Assembly (NCBI GenBank): GCA_003024985.2
Contig: PXIH01S0044315.1
Strand: one strand, 5' to 3'
Origin: Euperipatoides rowelli
Lineage: Eukaryota > Onychophora > Udeonychophora > Euonychophora > Peripatopsidae
Length of the DNA stretch: 11,804 bases
The notes below the pieces were generated by a model. The model saw only the letters and a list, made by a program, of their open reading frames with translations, was not told the origin of the DNA and made no database searches. Of the stretch, positions 1-7,006 are shown one piece after another. How positions within the stretch are numbered: the first letter of the stretch is position 1; every line of letters starts with the position of its first letter. The position numbers and the translations under genes were made by a program.

Positions 1-333
1 TTCGCCATAGAACAATTCCGACACATGACATACGGTAGCAAAATTATTTTAATGACGGACCACAAACCTCTCACATACATCGTAGAGCTGAAACACACCA
101 ATTCCAGAGTGGCCAGGTGGATGATGAGCCTACAACAGCATAACATTCATTATCAATATATACTTGGGAAATTAAACAGTTTTGCCGACATGTTATCGAG
201 AAGTCATGTAGAGAGCGAGACTACATCAACCTGTGCTATTGAACTCACGAAAAGGCCAATCACGATAGAGCTCATGCAAACTGAACAACAGAAAGACGAC
301 TTTTGTAAAGACATCNAAGGGCTAAAAGGTTAA
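1..333 (+). pseudogene. Ty3/gypsy pol fragment: RNase H domain, 5' end outside window
   Basis: This is the end of the RNase H domain of an LTR-retrotransposon polyprotein, the part that degrades the RNA strand of the RNA/DNA hybrid during reverse transcription. The frame is open from base 1, so the domain enters from the left and no start codon should be assigned. Visible motifs are FAIEQFRHMTYG (residues 1-12, helix after the missing first catalytic residues), TDHKPL (residues 19-24, catalytic Asp20), the RVARWMMSLQ helix (about 37-46) and GKLNSFADMLSR (about 57-67, last catalytic Asp63). A linker follows and the frame stops at TAA 331-333. In intact elements the integrase HHCC zinc finger comes next, and none is visible in any frame here. 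One ambiguous base (n, 316) lies in the linker. The Ty3/gypsy assignment rests on the TDHKPL and AD-LSR signatures; the clade within it is not determined. It is probably a truncated, inactive copy. Confidence 0.92.
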
Positions 334-365
334 TTTAAAAGTTAAGTTTATATGACTGTACTTCA

Positions 366-690
366 TCTGAGCTTTTAGCAGTCATGTGATTGAATATACT
401 GTATGCTAATGAGTATGTCATCTTGTGATTGGTTTATAATATGTTTTACTAAAGTGCTAAGGCTTCTATCCTGCATCTGGTCTGATTAATGTGCTAATGA
501 GATGATGTCATCATATGGTAGTTGACAGCTGTATGTTTTATAATAAATATTCTCCCAACCGGCCAAAACATATTTGTACTTCTTCCAGGTATTTACAATA
601 GGGGTATAGTGATTTAATATATACTTATGAGATGTTATCATCATATGATAGTTTTATAATATATTTTACTAATGAACTATAGTATTTGAT
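366..690. repeat. diverged short tandem repeat, three to four copies
   Basis: Three related segments begin near 405, 493 and 624. Each has the order CTAATGAG (or CTTATGAG), a GTCATC/ATCATCAT core, then TTTATAATAT and TTTTACTAA or a variant. A weaker fourth copy begins near 366 (AGTCATGTGATTG). Spacing is about 88 and 131 bases, so the middle copy carries extra sequence. No coding frame is visible. The repeat begins about 30 bases after the gypsy stop codon. It could belong to the same insertion, but no LTR boundary can be recognised. Confidence 0.6.
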
Positions 691-782
691 TTTGAGAATA
701 ACCTTATGTGTGCTTTATTTAAATCTTTACATGTTGGATATTATTAAGTCACATGTTTTAAAAACATACTGAGTAGGTGGGA

Positions 783-797
783 ATATATATATATATA
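783..797. repeat. (AT)n microsatellite
   Basis: A short uninterrupted alternating AT run of 15 bases. Nothing else is recognisable between it and the minisatellite that starts at 921. Confidence 0.85.
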
Positions 798-920
798 GAT
801 TATTTTACTATAAAAGTCTATCATATCAGGATTAACTCACAATTGTAGTGAGTGGTGTAGGTCGTTATAAATTGATTGATGGAGAAATAAAATTAGATTC
901 AAAAAAGTGTTTAAGGATTA

Positions 921-1100
921 AAATTATTTTAGCCAAGTCAAATTATTTTTTGCCAAATGAAATTTTTTTGACCGTGTAGTAATAGTGAAAATATTTTTTT
1001 GAGTAAATGAAATTAGATTTTTACTAAGTGAAATTTTTTTGACTGTCAAATTATTTTTTTAACAAGTGAATTTTTTTTATCCAAGTGAAATTTTTAGCTG
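921..1100. repeat. T-rich minisatellite, about nine units
   Basis: About nine degenerate units of roughly 17-28 bases follow one another. The general form is AAATTATTTTTT followed by a short spacer ending in CAAGTG, CAAATG, TAAATG or CTAAGTG. Unit starts lie near 921, 940, 960, 988, 1010, 1031, 1048, 1069 and 1087. The variation between units marks it as an old array. There is no open reading frame. Confidence 0.8.
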
Positions 1101-1252
1101 ATCTCCAGTTGATTGTATATTTGAAGATTCATGTGGTGTGTTGCTTTTACTAATTCATTTTCACACACAAGATACATCTTCTCCATTTCTTATCAACTGC
1201 AATAAGGCTGATGTTTGGAAACCCCCAAGCCTGATATAAATTTATATATACT

Positions 1253-1373
1253 GTAAGTATAAAAGATGGGTTGAATGATGTTATATCTTGAACTTATAAG
1301 TTATTTATACGGTACTAACTTAACATTTATGTGTATGTTGATACTTCGAAACTGAAATATATGCATTTGACAG
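1253..1373 (+). other. possible intron (donor GTAAGT, TACTAAC branch motif, acceptor CAG)
   Basis: A near-consensus donor (CT/GTAAGTAT) at 1253 is followed by TACTAAC at 1313-1319. After that there is no AG dinucleotide until TTTGACAG, which ends at 1373. This is what a 121-base U2-type intron looks like. The caveat is that the sequence upstream of the donor carries an in-frame stop (TAA, 13 bases before the donor) when joined to the only open frame downstream. Either the true donor lies elsewhere, or the upstream exon is non-coding or decayed. Confidence 0.3.
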
Positions 1374-1471
1374 ATGTAAATAAAATTGATGTTGAGTCAG
1401 TAACTGATGTTCCATATACAATTGAAGTTTGGTATAGTGCAAATAGCATTTGTCCAATGTGCCAAAAATAA
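1374..1471 (+). CDS. candidate 3'-terminal coding exon, unknown protein
   Basis: I do not recognise this protein. A frame open from 1319 to the TAA at 1469-1471 (50 codons) has a much more protein-like composition than its AT-rich surroundings. The stretch expected in the exon encodes about 32 residues, including VESVTDVPYTIEVWY, and ends in CPMCQK, a closely spaced cysteine pair at the C terminus. The start at 1374 is chosen because the first AG after the TACTAAC motif (1313-1319) is at 1372-1373. The exon would begin with two bases completing a codon. AATAAA follows at 1526-1531. The upstream exons are not identified, and the nearest good donor (1253) gives an in-frame stop. It could instead be a relic of a mobile element or a decayed gene copy, or a chance open frame. 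Confidence 0.33.
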
Positions 1472-1525
1472 ACAAAAGTTGATGTCATTATTTTCAAACC
1501 AATGCTTCCATTAGCACTGCTGTTT

Positions 1526-1531
1526 AATAAA
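1526..1531 (+). promoter_or_regulatory. possible poly(A) signal AATAAA
   Basis: AATAAA lies 55 bases after the stop codon of the candidate terminal exon and is followed within 20-40 bases by a T/G-rich stretch (TTTTATGTCATTTTATGTTTG region). This is the usual order for 3' end formation. Another AATAAA overlaps the stop codon at 1467-1472. The hexamer is common by chance in DNA this AT-rich, so support comes only from its position. Confidence 0.3.
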
Positions 1532-1741
1532 TGAAAATCATTCTCGTTTTATGTCATTTTATGTTTGAATATATATTTTAATAAAATTTCATTGCTAACT
1601 TAAATTTCTAGCGTCCCGCCGAAAATCTCTAACGTGCCATGTTTGTCATGCGTGCCACCTATTATATAGTGGCAAATTATAAAAATACCTACAAGAAATA
1701 ATGCAATATTGGAAAAGTGTTTTATAAATATTTCAATTAAA

Positions 1742-1819
1742 TATCTAATTACTGCCTTTCCACCAATAGCCACCAGTGACTATAATATAATACTTTTTAA
1801 AACCATTTCAAACTCCTGA
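1742..1819 (+). pseudogene. LINE endonuclease C-terminal end (relic)
   Basis: In frame 2 this reads LITAFPPIATSDYNIILF, up to a TGA at 1817-1819. It matches the end of the apurinic/apyrimidinic-like endonuclease of LINEs, where a Ser-Asp-His motif carries the last catalytic histidine. Here the histidine codon has become TAT (Tyr), one sign that the copy is dead. The remainder of the endonuclease is not recognisable upstream of about 1742. Confidence 0.7.
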
Positions 1820-1845
1820 ATCAATAAATAATAATAAAGTCATTT

Positions 1846-2061
1846 ATGTTAGATCGAAAAAAAAAAAATATTAATAAAATGGGTATTATTTTACAGAGTT
1901 TTGATTGGTTCTTAATTTATAATAATGATTGTATTGATTCAACTGCTAATTCATTTCATCAAACTATATTTGAAATTTATAAAAAGTGCTTTCCTTTACA
2001 AAAGAAAAAAAAATTAGTAAATTTTCCTCAATGGATTAACAATGATAAACTTATTGTTTAA
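1846..2061 (+). pseudogene. LINE ORF2 linker between endonuclease and reverse transcriptase (relic)
   Basis: This 71-codon piece carries the spacing and the FPQWIN block expected of the linker. In CR1/L2-like elements a KPQW(F/I)-type block precedes a lysine-rich segment. The first methionine is incidental because the segment is internal to a once longer polyprotein. Two A-runs (near 1859 and 2005) are likely places of slippage and frame change. The ORF ends at TAA 2059-2061, and the homology carries on in another frame. Confidence 0.7.
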
Positions 2062-2090
2062 AAGAAGAAGCAAAGATTTCAAGGACAAAC

Positions 2091-2291
2091 AAATTATATC
2101 AAAATTTAAATATACAAATAAAGGGGAAAAAATGGTTTGACGGTCTGCTGTCAAATGAAATTAGAGGATCCCTCCAGTTTCATAGGGTGATTAAAAAGAC
2201 CCTAAATATAAACACTCAAAAAAAGTCAGGTGGTTTTTCTGGACTTGTCATTGATGGAAACATATTCAGAAATAGTAAATTTTTTCTCTAG
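2091..2291 (+). pseudogene. LINE ORF2 linker, second piece in frame 0 (relic)
   Basis: Frame 0 from 2091 reads KLYQNLNIQIKGKKWFDGL and continues to SGLVIDGN just before a TAG at 2289-2291. This resembles the stretch of CR1/L2-like ORF2 in which a short conserved Trp/Phe segment is followed by a (L/I)(V/I)xDG motif shortly before the reverse transcriptase. It overlaps the next piece, which takes over the homology in frame 1 at about 2255. Confidence 0.6.
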
Positions 2292-2532
2292 ATTAGCAAA
2301 TTCTCAAACTCCTGTTATTAAGAAATCAAATAAACTAGAAGTATTTAATTCAGATAATTATAGCCTATCACTCGATGAAATAACAGTTCATCACTGGCAC
2401 AAGAAAATTAACCCAAGAACATCAATTGCTCCTGATAATATTCCTTTATTCCTGGGGAGTGAATACTCAATACAACTGGCTGAACCGGTAACATATTTAA
2501 TTAATTGTCTCTTCTTTCAAATAAATGTCTAG
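2230..2532 (+). pseudogene. LINE reverse transcriptase N-terminal region, frame 1 (relic)
   Basis: The block near residue 58 reads WHKKINPRTSIAPDNIP and corresponds to the L-KLNP-KS-GPDGIP motif that opens the LINE reverse transcriptase (block 1). The block near residue 83 (LAEPVTYLINCLF) corresponds to the helix that follows. The invariant glycine of GPDGIP is Asn here. The first 10 or so residues of the open frame are not part of the homology. The frame ends at TAG 2530-2532, and the homology continues in frame 0 from about 2526 (LAIWKISYLIPIKK). Confidence 0.85.
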
Positions 2533-2693
2533 CAATATGGAAAATTTCATATCTAATTCCTATAAAAAAAATCATGCCTAATAGAATCTCAACAAATGAG
2601 ACCAATAGCCATCACATCTCCAATAGGCATAATATGCGAAATACATATTCTAAACATATTACCATCACTTATTCATAAACTTGACATTTTGAA
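2526..2693 (+). pseudogene. LINE reverse transcriptase fingers region, split over two frames (relic)
   Basis: Frame 0 (from 2526) gives LAIWKISYLIPIKK, the W-K---I-PI-KK block. Frame 1 (from 2590) then gives QQMRPIAITSPIGIICE and ILPSLIHKLD, matching the RPI-(L/I)-P---K--E block and the segment before QFG-----S. There is a one-base frame change between the two pieces near 2588. No start codon applies. Confidence 0.8.
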
Positions 2694-3023
2694 TTTGGTG
2701 GAATACCTAATTGCTCTACTACTCACTATTTAACTTTATATATGGCCAGAGGGATGAAGGAACATGAAACCAGTTCATCTTCCATATGCACTATTATAAT
2801 GGACTTTATTAAGGCATATGATAATCTTAATCATACAATAATCCTAAAAAAATTGGAAATTATGATTCCTTTTGCATCCGTGGTTGAGTGGGTTAGGTCC
2901 ATTCTCACTCATTGTAATCACATAGTAAAAATGAAAGGATGTGATCAAAGAGAATCACACTTCAGCACAAATGGAGTAACCCAAGGATCGGTTCTCATGG
3001 AATACTATTTGCTATCATGGTAG
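2694..3023 (+). pseudogene. LINE reverse transcriptase core, frame 0 (relic)
   Basis: Frame 0 from 2694 reads FGGIPNCSTTHYL (the Q-(F/Y)G---GRSTTHAL block). At about 2798 comes MDFIKAYDNLNH, the first catalytic block, whose Asp is the metal ligand. At about 2961 comes NGVTQGSVL, the substrate-binding NG(V/L)PQGSVLGP block, with Thr in place of Pro. The homologous frame changes to frame 2 at about 2999, so the last eight codons to the TAG at 3021-3023 are out of frame. An open frame alone would suggest a start at 2742, but that ATG is internal. Confidence 0.88.
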
Positions 3024-3118
3024 ACAATGTGTCTAAGGATGTTAAATACCACCTGAAATTCATGGATGATTTAACCATTTCATGTATTGTATCTAAAGAT
3101 AACCTAATATCTAGTTAA
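2999..3118 (+). pseudogene. LINE reverse transcriptase catalytic FMDD box, frame 2 (relic)
   Basis: Frame 2 from 2999 reads GILFAIMVDNVSKDV and then KFMDDLTISCIV at about 3056-3091, ending at TAA 3116-3118. FMDD is the (F/Y)xDD motif carrying the two catalytic aspartates of the polymerase. Both aspartates are retained even though the surrounding frame is broken on each side. Confidence 0.85.
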
Positions 3119-3125
3119 TTAATTA

Positions 3126-3560
3126 ATGATTCAGACAGATAAAATAAACATGCCCTTAAATCCTAGCAAGTGTCATATCTTAATGCATGGATTTCAAAAG
3201 GAAAAATTACACCCTACAGTTAATCTTGGTAATATTGCACTAAAAGAAACAAATTGTGTAGATATATTGGTCATCTTGATCCAAGACAATGTAAAATGGA
3301 ATTATGATAAAAAAAAAAAAAGCAAATATGAATATGTACCTTTTATATTGATTAAAAAGTTAGGATCTGAACAGAAAACACTGTTGTTAATTTACTTCAC
3401 ATATATAAGACCGAGTGAGGAATACTGTGCACCAGTGTGGACCTCATCATTGACAAAAGTCCAAGATTTAGCAATAGAGGTAATACAAAGGACAGCGCTG
3501 AGGATAATTATGGGAAATCAATTTATATCCTATGATAAGTCTTTAACTTACTTTCTCTAA
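3126..3560 (+). pseudogene. LINE reverse transcriptase thumb and C-terminal region, frame 0 (relic)
   Basis: This is the longest open piece of the element, 144 codons. It holds the MPLNPSKCHIL block (residues 9-19), the D-LVILIQDNVKWN block (about 46-59, GV-(L/I)-(D/N)-L-W in the family) and the EYCAPVWTSSLTKVQ block (about 103-117). VIQRTALRIIMG follows (about 124-135), equivalent to the Q-RALRII(F/Y)G segment seen in CR1/L2-like elements. An A-rich codon run near residue 61 is a low-complexity insertion. The stop is TAA 3558-3560. Confidence 0.88.
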
Positions 3561-3580
3561 ATTTTGCAATTTCTTTTTTC

Positions 3581-3721
3581 AGAGACTTTCCTCAGATGCT
3601 ACCCAAGAAACATCGTCAAATTAGTAATCGATCAACAAGAAATGTAGATAAATACATTGTTCCAAAATATAAAACCAATAGATTCAATAATTCTCCTATA
3701 ATCAGTATGATAAAATTATAA
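3581..3721 (+). pseudogene. LINE ORF2 C-terminal end, frame 2 (relic)
   Basis: Frame 2 reads RDFPQMLPKKHRQISNRSTR and then a basic stretch with KYKTNRFNNSPI, closing at TAA 3719-3721. Its order and composition match the C-terminal end of CR1/L2-type ORF2 (LP-R---S-R followed by (K/R)--R--NSF/P). This TAA is likely the original stop codon of the element. Confidence 0.75.
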
Positions 3722-3956
3722 AGAATTTAATCCTGTTTGTAAATAACCATTTTCATCTATTTAAAATAACAAGATAAGAAAAATGTAGATAATGAATAGT
3801 GATACTGGTGTTTTTCTTTAATTTTGAATATTGTTCAGCAAATCTTTCTACTTTGAATATTGTTAATAGGCTCTAATATCCCTAGTGAGCAAAGAGTCTA
3901 ATCTAATTTGTATTCAAGGTGTATTTAGACAATAAAAATCAATAATAATAATAAAA
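3722..3956 (+). repeat. LINE 3' UTR with AAT-rich simple tail
   Basis: An AT-rich non-coding stretch follows the inferred ORF2 stop and ends in AATAAAAATC and an AATAATAATAATA run at about 3931-3956. Simple-repeat tails of this kind, rather than long poly(A), are typical of CR1/L2-like elements. The tail marks the right boundary of the insertion. Confidence 0.7.
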
Positions 3957-4483
3957 TACTCGCCATAAAAATAGTTAATTTATTAATTTTTGAAAATAAA
4001 TTTGTACTTATATTTTATATCAGGGTTGGTTTTTTTTTTGATAATTTGAAGGTGGAGTGAACCGACTGATTGGATAACTAAAAAATTAATGATCTAGAAC
4101 AATAGAGGTGATATCAAACAAAGAAGCACAGGACTAATTTAAGGGTGAAAAATAAACATTCGTCCAAAATTTCATGATAATGTCATCTCGTTTCAAAATA
4201 TCTACTAGGGTGGGTAACTCTTTAATGAAATGATCTCGGAAAACCAAAGATGGCATCAACTTATGGATTAAAAACTAGCTAAGGGGTGAAGATGAACACA
4301 GGCTACTACAATATACTCAATACAAAAATTTACTTCCTAATCTTGGGTCTTTTACAGCCTGGTTCATAACAATTATATAAAAAAAAAGATTTATAAAGAG
4401 ATGGCGATGATGTTAATGCTTAAGGGGTGGATAAGTGGGAGGTTGATGCTAAGTAATGTGTTGGGGAAGTAGATAATGAATCC
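3957..4483. other. no gene seen; AT-rich with recurring AAGGGGTGAA-like words
   Basis: No frame shows recognisable protein and no RNA gene is visible. Related short words recur at about 4049 (GGTGGAGTGAAC), 4141 (AGGGTGAAAAATAAAC), 4280 (AAGGGGTGAAGATGAAC) and 4421 (AAGGGGTGGATAAG). The spacing is about 92, 139 and 141 bases, which may mark a very old tandem or dispersed repeat. Confidence 0.4.
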
Positions 4484-4498
4484 GGGGGGGGGGGGGGG
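4484..4498. repeat. G15 homopolymer
   Basis: Fifteen consecutive G residues sit in an otherwise AT-rich region, preceded by TCC. The exact length is easily misread by sequencing. Long G runs can form G-quadruplex-like structures and stall polymerases. Confidence 0.9.
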
Positions 4499-4885
4499 CA
4501 GTGATGTCAAGCGGCGTACATTGTATATTACAAACCAGTTTGTGGTTTGATTTTTTAAAACTTCGAATTTCTTTTAATGTCGACTCTTACAGGAATTGTA
4601 CAAACTGTTTGAATCTGTGATGTTGGGAGTTTACAGTCAGTTTTTTTACTAACTGTTCCCCCTAGACATAGCAGATTTACTAATAGTATAAGAATATATA
4701 AGTTACTGTATTAATAATATTAATGTAATGTGCCTTGGATTCAAACACATTTTCTAATTTACAGTATATTAGTAATGAAGGAAAGTAAATAGTAATGGGA
4801 GTGAACTGAATAGTAATGGAGGTCAGTGTCTATTTGTCCAGGTCGGATGGCTGGTGATCGCCAGGGGGTCAGGGGCCCTTTGAAT

Positions 4886-4922
4886 TTTTTTTTTTTTAAT
4901 TTTTTTTTAAATTTTATTTAGT
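4886..4922. repeat. T-rich low-complexity tract
   Basis: Two T runs separated by AA, then a run of T-rich sequence, directly follow the GC-rich segment AGGGGGTCAGGGGCCC. No gene signal is present. The sharp GC-to-T change could be an old insertion edge. Confidence 0.6.
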
Positions 4923-5002
4923 TAATTAACTAAAAATAAAAGTTATCATGTCATGAAAGCAGGTCCCTCACATTGAAGGAGGTGGGTGGTTCTGTAATCC
5001 AG

Positions 5003-5013
5003 CCCCCCCCCCC
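5003..5013. repeat. C11 homopolymer
   Basis: Eleven consecutive C residues occur within AT-rich sequence. Together with the G15 run 500 bases upstream it makes a G-run/C-run pair, in principle able to pair in single strands. No function can be assigned. Confidence 0.9.
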
Positions 5014-5039
5014 TGTTTGAACAAAATACATAAGAAATT

Positions 5040-5240
5040 ACATAGTTATGACCAGAATGTTAGGATCGGGGGACCCATAGGCTCGTTAAAGGTAAATCAG
5101 GAAACTATATAGGGACATTATATGGAAAAAAATGAGCCTATAACTAAAAAAAAGCTTGAGGCTGTCTATGGCTCTGGGGCCGAGTGCCCTTGACCACTCT
5201 CAGCCGAGGGGAAAAAAGGGCCTCCAGACCAAAACTGATG
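5040..5240. other. GC-richer non-coding island, possible repeat fragment
   Basis: The stretch includes ATCGGGGGACCCATAGGCTC and CTCTGGGGCCGAGTGCCC, higher in GC than both flanks. All frames are interrupted. It could be a fragment of a transposon terminal region, but no terminal inverted repeat partner is visible. Confidence 0.3.
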
Positions 5241-5402
5241 GAGATGGACTAATGAGTAATGAGGAGGAATTGATTAATAATGAAGTCAAGAAATACTAAT
5301 GGAGGCAATTCAATTAATATTACAATAAAATGTGTTAAGAAATATTCTGAAATAAAAGTGAACCCTGCATGGCTAGTAAAGTTGCTACATCAATGGATGC
5401 TG

Positions 5403-6300
5403 AGATATGGTATATTTAAAGTTGATTATTTTGGACTTAAAATTTTTTTTTCACTGCTAGCTCAGATATTTTTTTTTTTTTTTTAATTTTATATTTAAGA
5501 CATTACAAAGCATTTTTACCTTCAGAAAACTTACATGCATAACTTAATGTTATGTTACATTAGGGTGGGGAGAAAACTCTAGAAAACATTTAGAATATTT
5601 TTTCATCTTTCTTAAAAATTTAGTATGGTAAGTATAGGACTTAGAGTAGATATTCTAGAGTTGAAAAAAATATATGGGTAATAGAGGGTTAGTTTAAACT
5701 TAAGAAATCTAGAGCTAATTATTTTGTGTAAAACAGTCCAAACCTTTGAACACTTGCTTAGATACTGTATTTTTAAAGTTGATAATTTTTGGACTTATAA
5801 TTTTTTTTCAATACTAAGGCTTTCAGGATGTCTATTTTAAATTTTATCCCATAATGTGTTGTAAAATAACTCCACCTTTGGTAAACTTCCATACATAACC
5901 ATGTATGATGTCATATTAGAGTGGAGCACTATAGTAAATACTTAAAATATTTAACATGGAGAGTCAGATTTAACATATAAGGGTATTGTAAACATTAAAA
6001 AATAATTTTAGGGGCATGGTTGCCATTTAAAAGTTGTAAACTAATTATTTTTGCACAACAGTCCAAAAATCGTATGTTTCTACAATGAACAGTTAGTAAG
6101 ATATAGCATTCTTTAGAGTTATGTATCACGCTTGACTCTTAACAATAACTTTTTAAATATGAAATTATTAAATTCACAAGTTAGCAAAAGTAGCTCAATG
6201 ACTCCACATTGTCTGATTTGAAAATGTTTTTTTAAAAATGGAATTCATGAAAACGTAGAGTTTGAATAGAATGTTGAGAACAAGCCTGTAATAACCAAAG
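5403..6300. repeat. diverged tandem repeat, unit about 340-357 bases
   Basis: Copy A begins at 5403 (AGATATGGTATATTTAAAG), copy B at 5760 (AGATACTGTATTTTTAAAG) and a weaker copy C at 6099 (AGATATAGCATTC), giving spacings of 357 and 339. A and B also share, in order, GTTGAT-ATTTTGGACTTA, ACTT-CAT-CATAAC, a TTAG-GTGG-GAG word, and CTAATTATTTT--G-A-AACAGTCCAAA at the right end. No coding frame is shared, so the similarity is not from a gene family. Copy C fades out before 6294, where a different tandem repeat starts. A partial fourth match (AAAATAACTCCAC, also in copy B at 5866) lies at about 7063. Confidence 0.75.
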
Positions 6301-6990
6301 TGGCAACAAAATTGTACTTTTTGAGTGAAAACTGGAAGTGACATCTTAAACCTGGAAGTGCTGTCATCTTGAAAATTATTAGGTAACTCAATAATTTATT
6401 TGGAGTTTATTAAGACCAGAAGTAACTTCATGTGACAAAAAATAATTTTTGGACAAAACTGGAAGTGACATCATAAGCCAGAACCGGTAGTGCACCATCT
6501 TGAAATTTTAACCAGGTGTGATCTTTGATCTAGATTGCCCTAGAAATACCAGTTGTGGCATTAAACTGAAAGTGACATCATAAAAACCTCTTGTACCTTT
6601 CTGGGACAGGAAGTGACTAAGTACTGGGCAGGACTGGATGTGACCTTTAACCAAGATTGTCTTAGAAATACTGAATGTGATGTCATCAAACTGGAAGTGA
6701 CATCATAAAAATCACTAGTACCTTTAAGAAACAGGAAGTCAGCCATCTTGGACTGAAAGTGACCTCAATTGCCACAGAAATACCAAAAGTGACATCATCA
6801 TAGCTTATATGTGGATTAAAAAATACCTTGTACCTTTAAGAAACAGGGAGTCAGCTACTTTGAACCAGAAGTGATCTTTGACATAGATTGCCCAGAAATA
6901 TCAGAAGTGGGTAGAACCTAAACCAGAAGTGGTATCATAATGTGATGTCATAAACCCATATATAGGCATAATAACACCTTATACCTTTTT
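6294..6990. repeat. six-unit diverged tandem repeat, about 96-122 bases per unit
   Basis: Unit starts are near 6294, 6415, 6511, 6633, 6752 and 6864, each opening with a form of ACCAGAAGTGA. Most units then carry ATTGCC-AGAAATAC, an (A)CTGGAAGTGACATCATAA word, TTGTACCTTTAAGAAACAGG and AGTCAGCCATCTTG. Spacings are 121, 96, 122, 119 and 112. Within units the AGTGAC word recurs two or three times, so the unit itself seems built from shorter repeats. The array is older than a homogenised satellite because units differ by substitutions and indels. The 61-codon frame on the minus strand (6561-6746) is a by-product of the repeat. Confidence 0.85.
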
Positions 6991-7006
6991 AGCTGATGAA
7001 GATAGC

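Larger units (their letters stand above)
1742..3956 (+). mobile_element. decayed non-LTR retrotransposon (LINE, CR1/L2/Jockey-like), 5'-truncated
   Basis: An old copy of a LINE ORF2 with its 3' UTR is spread over several frames. In order it shows the end of the endonuclease (SDY, from the family SDH motif), the linker, reverse transcriptase blocks, the FMDD catalytic box, the thumb and C-terminal conserved blocks, and a 3' UTR ending in an AAT-rich simple tail at about 3931-3956. The reading frame runs 2, 1, 0, 1, 0, 1, 0, 2, 0, 2 along the element, with internal stops, so no functional protein can be made. Most of the endonuclease and any ORF1 are missing, consistent with the usual 5' truncation on insertion. 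The clade call is from motif style: ADD-type boxes with FxDDLT, a LNPSKC block and a YCAPVW block. Target-site duplications were not found. Confidence 0.93.

Noticed and set aside
1611-1680. GC-richer words (GCGTCCCGCC, GTGCCATG, GTGCCACC) as a LINE 5' UTR
   Set aside because: There is no link to the LINE beyond proximity, and the endonuclease homology begins only near 1742.
4340-4470. Open stretch after TCTTTTACAG near 4340
   Set aside because: The frame is open for about 37 codons, but the composition reflects A-runs and ATG repeats, and no acceptable donor precedes the stop.
5280-5486. 68-codon plus-strand open frame
   Set aside because: It runs into the first copy of the 340-357-base tandem repeat and ends in a poly-Phe stretch encoded by a T tract. 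It is not shared as a frame by the second copy.
6561-6746. 61-codon minus-strand open frame
   Set aside because: It lies wholly inside the six-unit tandem repeat and is broken in the neighbouring units, so it is a by-product of the repeat.
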